Source: Methylicorpusculum sp. (GTDB lineage: Bacteria; Pseudomonadota; Gammaproteobacteria; Methylococcales; Methylomonadaceae). From it: DNA of 39,020 bases. Below are positions 31,869 through 39,020 of the stretch, in pieces. The notes under the pieces are model-generated. The model did not search any database, was not told where the DNA came from, and saw nothing but the letters and a program-made list of their open reading frames with translations. The stretch lies in contig NZ_JAUSBX010000091.1 in the NCBI RefSeq assembly GCF_030651835.1, positions 1 to 39,020 of the forward strand, read 5' to 3'. The translations under genes and the position numbers were made by a program. The number at the start of each line of letters is the position of its first letter. The stretch's first letter is position 1.

Positions 31869-32399
31869 TTAATCTTTCGGTAGTTTTTTGAACATTTCAG
31901 TGACGGCATAATCCAGGCGTTTACGAAGTGTCTCTTCGCTTGGATTTTCGGTCAGATCACTGCTTGCCTCGCCCACCCAAATCGCGTATTCGGTTTTTGC
32001 GTCAATCAAGGCAACCATCAGTGACGCACCAGGGACTTTTTTAAGAATATCCTTTTTGGTTTTCGGATCGGTTTTCAACTTCATCGCTTCCATATCAACG
32101 CCCATAAAAAATATGACCGCTAAATCAGGGTTTTCAGCGTGATTAACCAGACCACGTTTACGCAATTCACGATCAATCAGGAATTTTATATCTTCAGCGA
32201 CATTCATTTTCGGCGGTTGCCATTTATTCTCCGGATCGTCTAATACGGCGACATCACCGATCCAGGCATAACTCTTATAGCCACTGAATTTTACCGTTTC
32301 GTCGGCTTCAGCACTGACGTTGATTCCTGACGTGACGGATGTGCATCCAGACAGAAGCAGAAGAAAAGCAAACATTGCGAAAAGAGAGATTTTTTTCAT
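31869..32399 (-). CDS. DUF4136-type outer-envelope lipoprotein
   Basis: The 176-residue protein has a standard lipoprotein signal (MKKISLFAMFAFLLLLSGC, Cys19). The mature region resembles DUF4136: KFSGYKSYAWIG near the start, IKFLIDRELRKRGLV in the helix and the closing RKRLDYAVTEMFKKLP. Family members are periplasmic lipoproteins without known activity. An in-frame upstream start at 32450 adds a segment unlike a signal peptide, so the ATG at 32399 was chosen. It lies between the 30870 lipoprotein gene and the isomerase gene. Confidence 0.82.
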   Translation of the reverse strand: MKKISLFAMFAFLLLLSGCTSVTSGINVSAEADETVKFSGYKSYAWIGDVAVLDDPENKWQPPKMNVAEDIKFLIDRELRKRGLVNHAENPDLAVIFFMGVDMEAMKLKTDPKTKKDILKKVPGASLMVALIDAKTEYAIWVGEASSDLTENPSEETLRKRLDYAVTEMFKKLPKD

Positions 32400-32603
32400 T
32401 ATTATTTTCCAAATTAATAGGTGAGTTTTGAAAGGTTTACAGTCTTTCAAAATTCAAGTGATGAGAATATGTATTACCAGAAAAACTAAAACAATCATCC
32501 ATTATTAAATCACAGCGTAAAAATCGATATTTAACGATTAGGCTGATATTGCTGAGCGTCACGGCGTCCTTGTTCGTAAGCTCTTTGTTCAGACTCATTT
32601 AAA

Positions 32604-34988
32604 TTACAAATTATGATAGCGATTCATATCCAGAAGACCGGCTTCCAAACCTCTGTCATTGCGATGTTTCAGGTTAAACCAGTCTGAATAGTGCCAGATA
32701 CCAGGGTTGGTTCTACGAATTCCAAAGTCACTGAAAAATTGCTCTCGCCCCGTTTCGGTTTTGGTAGTGCGTGTCATCTGAACAAATTCGCCAAGCTGAT
32801 TTTTATCGACACTAAAGAAAAAATTGGGATAGCTGCCGATAAAACCGGGAACCACCGTTAATGTGTCGTATTCCGGTACACGGCGGGAATCCTGAAAGAG
32901 AATCCTTGATAAGCTGCTATAGGCTCTGTTGACAATCAGCGTATACACCAGATCCCCTTGCGGATCGCCCGTTTTTACCCGCAGCAAAGACATTTCCGGC
33001 AAAGCACTTAGCTCAAGACCTTTCAATTTTGCCAAATTACGCATTTGGCTATCGACGTCACGTTGAACCTCATTAACACCCATCCTGACGCACTCGGTTT
33101 GTTCGCATCGGTTGATAGTATCAGCTAAACCGGCAGCTTTACCCAATCGCATCCGGACCTGATCAAAAAACTCTTTCTTGTAATCGGTGGTTTGGTATTT
33201 GACTGCGGTCTCATGGTCAATATTGAACAAAGGATCAGCGGTCAGAATCCCTTTTGAACCCATATACCAGCTGTCATAAATGACCTGCCTTTGCATGGCC
33301 GGCATAAACCGCAAAAAATTATCTTCGGCATCCTGACGCACGATATCCATATAAGTTCTGCTGGCTAACTGATGACCCGCCGTACCGTAAACATTATAAC
33401 CAGCCACCAATAAGTAATGCAGTCGTTCAAGAATCGGGTAATCGACCACCCATCCGGTATGCGGCGTATCGCCAACAAGGCCTTTAGTGACAGTTGCGCT
33501 GTCGAAATGCCTGAACACGGTAAGCGCCGCATTCGTATTATGACCGTCACCGTCCCATATGTTATTTAAACCAAAACCCTGGCTGCCAGGAAGGACATGA
33601 TCATAAAATTCATTTTTTTTATACAGATATTGCTTGCCGAATTCATCGTATTTGCTCCATCCGAACAAGCCAATCGCATCCAATTCTTCCCCTGGCAAGC
33701 CCAGTATCTGATTGTTTTCAGCTAATGCCTTACTGACTTTTTCCAGATCCATCACTCCCGGCTGGTTGAAAACAACCCAAAAGTGATCACGGATACTGCC
33801 TGTTGCCGCTTCACCCCGGCACACAGGCCCTTTGATGAAACCCGACACGAAATAATAAGCATCATCCAGCAGGAATTGATAGCGTGCTGTCAAGGGTATC
33901 TGCTGGAATGCTCTAAACGGGTTTGCCGCTATTTCCGGTTTATAGTCCGGTAAATCCGTGACTTGAAAATCCGCATTGAAAAATAGCGTATTGTAACGCC
34001 CCATCTTGTCATTGCTTAACTCATAGACAAAATGGTTTTTGTCTACAATCGTCTCAGTCACAAGCCTTAATCGATAGTAAAAAGGATCCGGTCCCGGATT
34101 GTCATAAGGCCTGATAGTATTGATTTCCTCAATAGCTTGCCCTGGAGGCGTTTTAGACCGCACCCATTGGAAAAACTCATTATCAGGATGACCTTTAAAA
34201 TGAATGTGCCCAATAAACAGGTGTTCATACAGGTAACGAAAAACAAGTTTCTGTTTCAGACTGGAGCCGTTGAAATAATTTTCCCATTTTTTTACGGCAT
34301 TAATCGCCTGATTTGACAAGGGTGCCGCGGGTTCCACTTTTGCCCCTTGCTCTAACCACCGCAAAATGATGTTCTCCTCTTTCAGAGACAGACCGGGCAT
34401 GGCATAAGGCATCCCCCAATTTGGATGTTGATGCTGGTATTGAGTAAACTCATCCATGGCAGGGCATTCCAGTGAATGATCAAAACCCAGATCATAGTCA
34501 TTGCTCAGTTTTCCTGCTACTGGCTGGGGATTGAGACGCTTTAATTGAATTAACTTAGCCAGAACGGAATTGTCCAGATTGGCTTCTTCTGAATCATTGC
34601 GCTCATTTAATACCGGGTGAAAACCTTTTTTCCTCCAGGCAACTGTATCTGTCGCATCGACAAATAAACGAGTTGGATCAGCCGCCTTAAGTCTGGCAAA
34701 ATCGTAAACAACTTGTTTGCTTGCGCCTCTGTCTATGCCGTCTATTGACCCCAGCTTTAACTGACATGGCGCATCGTAACAGCCGTGACAAACGACGCAA
34801 CGGGAATCGAGTATAGGTTTGACGTCTTTGGAAAAAGAGACACTCGAAGCAAGCCGCTCATTTTGGGTAACCAGTCTTGATTTGGGCGCTGAAGGCCCAT
34901 ATAAAGCCGCATAATCGGTGGACTGATAGAGAATCGATGCGCAACCGGCGATAATAAAGAATACAAGCGGAACCAAATACTTCATCAT
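32604..34988 (-). CDS. cti: fatty acid cis/trans isomerase, c-type haem lipoprotein
   Basis: The protein (794 residues from the ATG at 34988; frame open to 35090) matches the CTI family (PF06934). Cti converts cis to trans unsaturated fatty acids in membrane phospholipids, lowering fluidity under solvent or heat stress. A lipoprotein signal (LVPLVFFIIAGC, Cys16) is followed by the haem motif CVVCH (64-68), part of VSFSKDVKPILDSRCVVCHG. The long rest includes DNPGPDPFYYRLRLV, GFIKGPVCRGEAA and LVAGYNVYGTAGHQLASRTYMD. Pseudomonas Cti is also haem-containing, but there the signal is usually an ordinary secretory one; the lipobox here suggests anchoring. Confidence 0.9.
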   Translation of the reverse strand: MMKYLVPLVFFIIAGCASILYQSTDYAALYGPSAPKSRLVTQNERLASSVSFSKDVKPILDSRCVVCHGCYDAPCQLKLGSIDGIDRGASKQVVYDFARLKAADPTRLFVDATDTVAWRKKGFHPVLNERNDSEEANLDNSVLAKLIQLKRLNPQPVAGKLSNDYDLGFDHSLECPAMDEFTQYQHQHPNWGMPYAMPGLSLKEENIILRWLEQGAKVEPAAPLSNQAINAVKKWENYFNGSSLKQKLVFRYLYEHLFIGHIHFKGHPDNEFFQWVRSKTPPGQAIEEINTIRPYDNPGPDPFYYRLRLVTETIVDKNHFVYELSNDKMGRYNTLFFNADFQVTDLPDYKPEIAANPFRAFQQIPLTARYQFLLDDAYYFVSGFIKGPVCRGEAATGSIRDHFWVVFNQPGVMDLEKVSKALAENNQILGLPGEELDAIGLFGWSKYDEFGKQYLYKKNEFYDHVLPGSQGFGLNNIWDGDGHNTNAALTVFRHFDSATVTKGLVGDTPHTGWVVDYPILERLHYLLVAGYNVYGTAGHQLASRTYMDIVRQDAEDNFLRFMPAMQRQVIYDSWYMGSKGILTADPLFNIDHETAVKYQTTDYKKEFFDQVRMRLGKAAGLADTINRCEQTECVRMGVNEVQRDVDSQMRNLAKLKGLELSALPEMSLLRVKTGDPQGDLVYTLIVNRAYSSLSRILFQDSRRVPEYDTLTVVPGFIGSYPNFFFSVDKNQLGEFVQMTRTTKTETGREQFFSDFGIRRTNPGIWHYSDWFNLKHRNDRGLEAGLLDMNRYHNL

Positions 34989-35216
34989 TTTAAATAAGCC
35001 CAGTTTAAAGTATGGAAAATTACTGGTCTGATCAGTCAATTGATTCCAATTGGCGCTCATTATCTGGTCTGTCATCGAATTAATCAACAAACGCAGATGC
35101 CCGGATAGATCAGGCTTCCCGTAATTATAGCCAACGCACTTGCAAGCAATTCTTTTGCGGTCATCAAATGATAGAAATTAAACTTTGGTAGTAACTACTC
35201 GCCCGCTTGAAATAGA

Positions 35217-35315
35217 AGGTGTAGGTGATTGATTGAAAAGGCTTCTGCAACAGGGATGTTGCAGAGAGCTACAAGGATGTATTCATGCGTCCTTTTAAAT
35301 TAATCACCTACACCC
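35217..35315. repeat. palindromic repeat, copy B, upstream of cti
   Basis: The arms are GGTGTAGGTGATTGATTG and, read inward from the right, GGGTGTAGGTGATTAATTT. The interior contains TTCTGCAA/TTGCAGA around CAGGGATG. It is related to 30670-30768; the block to its right (AATAAAATAGGAAGGGGTG) is the inverted form of the block left of copy A. The gene-free interval 34989-35554 holds this repeat and presumably the cti and 35555 promoters; nothing else was seen. Confidence 0.7.
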
Positions 35316-35554
35316 AATAAAATAGGAAGGGGTGAGCAGATACCTTTGGTATTGTTGCCTTGCGCATTCGAAAATGCTGCTGCTTTAGGGCGCGTGAAAA
35401 TGTCTGTCTGGTGGAGCGGGCTAATTTGTTCAACAATTTAGAGCCCTGCAAGCCCTCTAAAGGATCAGACGGCATGACTTCAATTACATTAAAATGAAAT
35501 AAACCGCATCAAGCGATGTAAATGATTTTTTCGAACCGACAGGAGTATCAAAGC

Positions 35555-36211
35555 ATGAATGACTTTTTCAGCCCGCAGCAACGCCAAATGCAGGACGAGC
35601 ACGACACACGCAAATTGGCGGACAGGCTGCAACAGGTCATCGTTGAACAGCAGGTCAATGAGCAGCATCAACCCTTTATTGAAAGCCGGGATTTTTTCTT
35701 TCTTACCACGATTGATCATAGAGGCTACCCCACCTGTTCTTATAAGGGCGGCAATCCAGGTCTGGTTAAAGTGGTCAATCCCGGTGAACTGGCCTTTCCC
35801 AGCTACGATGGCAATGGCATGTTTCTTTCAATGGGTAATATTCAGGGCAATGCCAAAATCGGCATGCTGTTCATCGATTTTGAAACACCGCACCGTATCC
35901 GCGTTCATGGGGATGCCTCCACGCATTTAAACGATCCTCTGTTAGCGGAATATCCAGGTGCAGAATTGATTGTCCGGGTAAAAATAAGCGAACTCTTCAT
36001 CAACTGTCCGCGTTACATCCATAAAATGAGCCGCATCGCTTCGTCAAGCTATGTCCCGAAGGAGAATAAGGAAACGCCCCTGCCCCAGTGGAAACGTATC
36101 GATATATTACAAGATGCCTTACCGGCTTGTGACCGGCACATTGCTGAGCGTTTGGGCGGTGTGATGACTATCGAAGAATACAGCGAGATGGTCGTCAAAA
36201 GCGATGCTTGA
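35555..36211 (+). CDS. pyridoxamine 5'-phosphate oxidase-fold flavoprotein
   Basis: The 218-residue protein is an FMN-binding split-barrel protein of the PNPOx-like type. Signature parts are DFFFLTTIDHRGYPTCSYKGG (in parts, about 45-65), then SYDGNGMFLSMGNIQGNAKIGMLFIDF and the strand RIRVHGDAS. The C-terminal part (KISELFINCPRYIHKM) is also usual. The true PdxH enzyme is distinct; this one probably binds FMN or a related cofactor and acts on an unknown substrate. The ATG at 35555 follows AGGAG; a longer frame from 35522 is less likely. Confidence 0.82.
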   Translation: MNDFFSPQQRQMQDEHDTRKLADRLQQVIVEQQVNEQHQPFIESRDFFFLTTIDHRGYPTCSYKGGNPGLVKVVNPGELAFPSYDGNGMFLSMGNIQGNAKIGMLFIDFETPHRIRVHGDASTHLNDPLLAEYPGAELIVRVKISELFINCPRYIHKMSRIASSSYVPKENKETPLPQWKRIDILQDALPACDRHIAERLGGVMTIEEYSEMVVKSDA

Positions 36212-36223
36212 ATTTTTAGGGGC

Positions 36224-36265
36224 GGAATAAATAACCGACGCCAGGTGTGGCGCTTATTTCATTCC
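36224..36265 (+). terminator. hairpin after the PNPOx-type gene
   Basis: The 42-bp inverted repeat has an outer arm GGAATAAATAA paired with TTATTTCATTCC and an inner GACGCCA/TGGCGC stem with GGTG as loop. It begins about 12 bp past the stop codon at 36211. Confidence 0.5.
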
Positions 36266-36347
36266 AGTTTCTTAAAAGTTTCACTCTACAAAAAGTTATC
36301 TGTAAAATCCACCGCTTTATTATTGTTGTCAAAGGAGCAACAGCCAA

Positions 36348-37064
36348 ATGGGTAGAGCCTATCAAAACCGAAAAGATTCCATGGCTAAAACGTCTGATGC
36401 CAAGGCGAAGGTCTACAGCAAATATGGCCGTGAAATCTATGTGTGCGCTAAATCAGGGGGTATAGACCCGCTCGGTAATTTAGCATTACGAGGACTGATT
36501 GAGCGGGCCAAGAAAGATCAAGTGCCTACTCACGTTATTGAAAAAGCCATAGACAAGGCAAAAGGAGGTGGCGGCGAAGATTTCGCGCCGGCGCGCTATG
36601 AAGGTTTTGGCCCGGGCGGTTGTAAGGTGATTGTGGATTGTCTGACTGACAATCCTAACCGGACGTTTGGGGATGTCCGCCAATGTTTCACCAAAACAAA
36701 ATGTAAAATCGGCACCCAGGGCACCGTCAGCCATATGTTTGACCATGCTGCTATTCTGGCCTTTAAACAGGATGACGATGAAAGTGTTCTTGAAGCATTG
36801 CTGGCCGCCGATGTCGATGTTATTGATATCGAAACGGATGCGGGGAAGATCACTGTTTTTACCCCCCAGGCTGACTACTTTAAAGCCAAGCAAGCCTTAA
36901 CAGATGCCTTGGGCGAGATTGATTATGATGTGGACGAAATTCAATTTTTGCCAAAAGGGACAACGCCTCTTACGGGCGATGATGTGGCAATGTTTGAAAA
37001 GTTTTTAGATATGTTGAATGAATTGGATGATGTGCAAAATGTTTTTCATGATGCCGAATTTTGA
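36348..37064 (+). CDS. YebC/PmpR family protein, YeeN-like subgroup
   Basis: The 238-residue protein begins [20 protein letters not shown], unlike YebC (which starts MAGHSKW) and more like E. coli YeeN. The three family domains are visible: N-terminal helices to about residue 75 ([29 protein letters not shown] is the conserved centre), the middle domain with [30 protein letters not shown], and a C-terminal domain ([18 protein letters not shown]). The family was first read as transcription regulators; recent work ties it to translation of proline stretches by stalled ribosomes. AAGGAG precedes the start. It is a single-gene unit. Confidence 0.9.
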   Translation: MGRAYQNRKDSMAKTSDAKAKVYSKYGREIYVCAKSGGIDPLGNLALRGLIERAKKDQVPTHVIEKAIDKAKGGGGEDFAPARYEGFGPGGCKVIVDCLTDNPNRTFGDVRQCFTKTKCKIGTQGTVSHMFDHAAILAFKQDDDESVLEALLAADVDVIDIETDAGKITVFTPQADYFKAKQALTDALGEIDYDVDEIQFLPKGTTPLTGDDVAMFEKFLDMLNELDDVQNVFHDAEF

Positions 37065-37094
37065 CGTAGAAAGTCTTTTTCATTTATAGCATCC

Positions 37095-37121
37095 AGATCC
37101 CGACATTGGCTCTCGGGATCT
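37095..37121. terminator. hairpin between convergent yebC-like and Ser/Gln-rich genes
   Basis: AGATCCCGA and TCGGGATCT form a perfect 9-bp stem, with a 9-nt loop, 30 bp past the yebC-like stop and 30 bp past the opposing stop. It can serve both genes. Confidence 0.6.
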
Positions 37122-37150
37122 GGCGCCAATGACCTACACGAACAAAGCCG

Positions 37151-37936
37151 TTAATAAGGCGGTGCAACAGGCATATAGATCACACCATTAGTGCCATAGG
37201 CCTGGGTATACCACGATGACCCGCATTGATAATAAGTAACGCCTTCCACTACCGTAGTATTGGGTGTACAAGGCAGCCCTGCATTCCCTGATGGTGCAGG
37301 CGCAGGATAAACCACTGTCGTTGTCGGCGCAGGTGCCGCAGTTTGGGTCGTATTGGATTGGCCGGAAGCGTAACCCGCCATCGCACCAATGGCAGCCGCG
37401 CCAATCGCCACAGCAGCAACTTCGCCATCGTCCCAGTTATCATCATCATGGTAATCGGAGGAGTAGCCGCCATGATAGGACTGCGCAGTCTGTTGACGCT
37501 CTTGGGCTCTAGCTGTAGCCCCCTGCTGACGTGTCTCTACATTTTCATTCGAATATTGCTGCCGCTGGTCTTGATTCTGGGACATGGAATCCTGTCTCTG
37601 AGCCTGATTTCCCGACGAAGTCGTCTGCCGGCTTTGTTGCGTCGTGGCCCGGTTTGTAGAGGCGGTAGAATAAGCCTGAGATCGATCGGCGGAAACCGAT
37701 TCAGCGGCTTGCGTCCGGCTGGAAGTCCTGGAGGCAGAAGCTGCAGAAGCACCGGTGCTCATGGAGCTGCGTGCGGCTCCGGAAGAAAAACTGCCGCTAG
37801 CCGCCGCGCCACCGCGAGAAAAGCCGCCACCTCCTCCACCGCCCCCTAATCCGCGGGCAGCCGCTTGATCAGCACCGGTCAGAATCACAACCGTCGTTGT
37901 TATAGCCATGACAATCGGTATGAGTTTTGTGTTCAT
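37151..37936 (-). CDS. exported Ser/Gln/Ala-rich low-complexity protein
   Basis: The 261-residue protein has a signal peptide (MNTKLIPIVMAITTTVVIL, cleavage near QAAA), then a run of eight glycines in RGLGGGGGGGGFSRGG. About 100 residues rich in Ser, Ala, Gln, Thr and Arg follow, then an acidic HDDDNWDDG patch and a hydrophobic Ala/Gly stretch (VAAVAIGAAAIGAMAGYASG). The C-terminal domain (PNTTVVEGVTYYQCGSSWYTQAYG) has two cysteines and resembles small exported domains found in other envelope proteins. Function is unknown. Its ATG overlaps the stop of the DUF2092 gene (ATGA), so both are translated together; AGGAGG precedes it. Confidence 0.75.
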   Translation of the reverse strand: MNTKLIPIVMAITTTVVILTGADQAAARGLGGGGGGGGFSRGGAAASGSFSSGAARSSMSTGASAASASRTSSRTQAAESVSADRSQAYSTASTNRATTQQSRQTTSSGNQAQRQDSMSQNQDQRQQYSNENVETRQQGATARAQERQQTAQSYHGGYSSDYHDDDNWDDGEVAAVAIGAAAIGAMAGYASGQSNTTQTAAPAPTTTVVYPAPAPSGNAGLPCTPNTTVVEGVTYYQCGSSWYTQAYGTNGVIYMPVAPPY

Positions 37937-38784
37937 TGTTTACCTCCTGAATGAGCTGGGTTTTCAGCTGGTCCGAGGGGTAATTGCGCGACAAAGGAAA
38001 TTTTTCGGGCTCCCTCGGGTGGTGTAAATGTAAACTGCTTATCACTGATTTGAGGCGTCAGATTCCAATCAGAAAATTGTGCCCTGAACTGAGGCTGGCC
38101 CTCTGCATTTTTATAGGTCAACACGATGCGGATGGGTAACGGCTGCGCGCCCTCTGCAATCCACACCTGATAATCAACGGTTTCGGTGCGTCCCGCCAGA
38201 TGATGCGTGGGCACCCCGTGAATTGAAGTCTTCTCCACATAGTCAAGCGCTTGGGTGCGGTTGTCTATTTCAGCCGGAAAACGGCTAGTCAAGAGCATGG
38301 CTAGCGGCAAACGCATATGCAGGTCCTTGAGAAAATACATAACGGCTTCGTCGATACCGCCGGGTTTGGTCGTCTGCGCATAAACGTTTTGTGAGGGATT
38401 GAACACGGTAATGTCCTTGCCATCATAAACAACGGTATGTTTTTCGCCGCTGCTTTCTTCGAGCTCAACTCGTAATCCGTTAGGTCTGCTCAAGGTGATT
38501 TTACGGCTCTCGCCAAACTCGATCTTTTGACCTGAGTCCTGAACGACATCAAAATTATCGGTTAAATTAACGCTGAATTGGGGGGTCCTGGCCAGATACT
38601 CAGCCATGCGCGTGAGAATTTCCTTCGCTACCGGAGGCTGTACTTCAGCCGTTTTAGCTGAAGGCAAGGCATCCGCCAGCGTTTCGTGGCGCATCACTTC
38701 CTGGTTCTCGGCACAACTGATTGTGGTACTCAAAACCGCCGCATAAATGGCAGTCCTGAGTAGCGATTGTTTATTGGTTTTCAT
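37933..38784 (-). CDS. DUF2092 family periplasmic protein
   Basis: The 283-residue protein has a signal sequence (LLRTAIYAAVLSTTISC, possible lipobox at Cys24) and a body like the DUF2092 family (PF09865): MAEYLARTPQFSVNLTDNFDVVQ, FGESRKITLSRPNGLRVELEE, TVVYDGKDITVFNP, NVYAQTTKPGGIDEAVMYFL, HGVPTHHLAGR and VDYQVWIAEGAQPLPIRIVLTYK. The fold is related to LolA-like lipid carriers; actual activity is not known. It is paired with the Ser/Gln-rich exported protein, suggesting a joint envelope role. AGGAGG stands 7 nt before the ATG. Confidence 0.85.
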   Translation of the reverse strand: MKTNKQSLLRTAIYAAVLSTTISCAENQEVMRHETLADALPSAKTAEVQPPVAKEILTRMAEYLARTPQFSVNLTDNFDVVQDSGQKIEFGESRKITLSRPNGLRVELEESSGEKHTVVYDGKDITVFNPSQNVYAQTTKPGGIDEAVMYFLKDLHMRLPLAMLLTSRFPAEIDNRTQALDYVEKTSIHGVPTHHLAGRTETVDYQVWIAEGAQPLPIRIVLTYKNAEGQPQFRAQFSDWNLTPQISDKQFTFTPPEGARKISFVAQLPLGPAENPAHSGGKQ

Positions 38785-38921
38785 CGTTCACCTCCTACGG
38801 GTGATGGAATATTCAGGTTACTTCTAGGTTAAAAATCGCTGTCAGTCCTCGCGGGGATCATCAGCATGCCTATCCCGTTAATTACTCCCTTTATACTCAA
38901 AAAATGGTTAACTTTATGAAG

Positions 38922-39020
38922 GTATGGGGTGTGGCTAGCGAGGATGTCGGCAGCAGGGATTGCTGCCGTCAAGCCCCCATGGAGGGGTTCACGGCGGTCC
39001 TCGATAGACACATCCCATAC
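38922..39020. repeat. MITE-core repeat, copy 3, with different arms
   Basis: The centre (GGATGTCGGCAGCAGGGAT, then GCTGCCGTCAAGCCCCCA and GAGGGGTTCACGGCG) is the core of the elements at 7387 and 28320. The flanking arms differ: GTATGGGGTGTGGCTAGC on the left and GTATGGGATGTGTCTATC read inward from the right. The CAGCAATT ends are missing. Otherwise the interval 38785-39020 holds only AT-rich sequence and the DUF2092 promoter region. Confidence 0.8.

Noticed and set aside
32518-32596. Minus-strand peptide NESEQRAYEQGRRDAQQYQPNR just after the cti stop
   Set aside because: It reads like real protein, but the frame has no ATG, GTG or TTG after the preceding stop. It may be a decayed gene end; too short to annotate.
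37343-37849. 168-codon plus-strand ORF opposite the Ser/Gln-rich gene
   Set aside because: Low-complexity DNA keeps several frames open; the minus-strand gene has a signal peptide and AGGAGG, this one has neither.

Overview
The window reads as chromosome of a gammaproteobacterium. The best fit is a nitrogen-fixing methanotroph of the Methylococcales: a nif accessory region closely resembling Azotobacter sits beside norCB, a cytochrome-type fatty acid cis/trans isomerase and many palindromic intergenic repeats. No methane-oxidation gene is present here, so that assignment is inference.

Layout. 1-3.1 kb: the start of an AI-2E-type transporter (minus strand), then a coupled cluster of a small ORF, an FAD oxidoreductase and a YtqB/MnmM-type methyltransferase (probable tRNA wobble-uridine modification), then ppnP and zur. 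3.1-7.4 kb: hypF and a secreted beta-propeller protein on the minus strand. 7.8-16.6 kb: two minus-strand nitrogen-fixation operons. The first is nifV, a 49-codon acidic ORF, cysE/nifP, a TPR-like protein, an FeSI-type [2Fe-2S] ferredoxin, a paralogue of the TPR-like protein, an unknown, a DUF4213/DUF364 protein, an unknown and a GlcF-like Fe-S protein. The second is mop, an unknown, a rhodanese and nafY. Each has a recognisable sigma-54 promoter with TGT-N10-ACA NifA sites upstream, so both should be induced with nitrogenase.

16.9-24.1 kb: a type I restriction-modification island (hsdM, hsdS, zeta-toxin-like kinase, 61-aa protein, hsdR). hsdM carries an in-frame TAA, and near-identical palindromic repeats lie at both ends of the island. 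24.2-25.9 kb: hipBA with an operator-like region. 25.9-26.4 kb: a VF530-type protein and an RRM protein. 27.0-30.6 kb: a Dnr-type Crp/Fnr regulator divergent from a small membrane protein, norC and norB, with a perfect FNR/Dnr box between them. 30.9-35.0 kb: two lipoproteins and a haem-binding fatty acid cis/trans isomerase, bounded by a pair of related palindromic repeats. 35.5-38.8 kb: a PNPOx-fold flavoprotein, a YeeN-like YebC protein, and a coupled pair of exported proteins (Ser/Gln-rich, DUF2092).

The most notable points are: (i) the nif operon carries a conserved-looking set of uncharacterised and redox genes, including two paralogues flanking an FeSI ferredoxin and a GlcF-like protein without GlcD/E; (ii) a MITE-like element with 19-bp terminal inverted repeats and 9-bp target duplications occurs twice, and its core recurs at the window end with different arms; (iii) direct repeats bracket the restriction island and contribute stop codons to hsdR and hipA; (iv) a probable split MnmC function, MnmL-like plus MnmM-like. 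All assignments come from reading the sequence; no database search was run.
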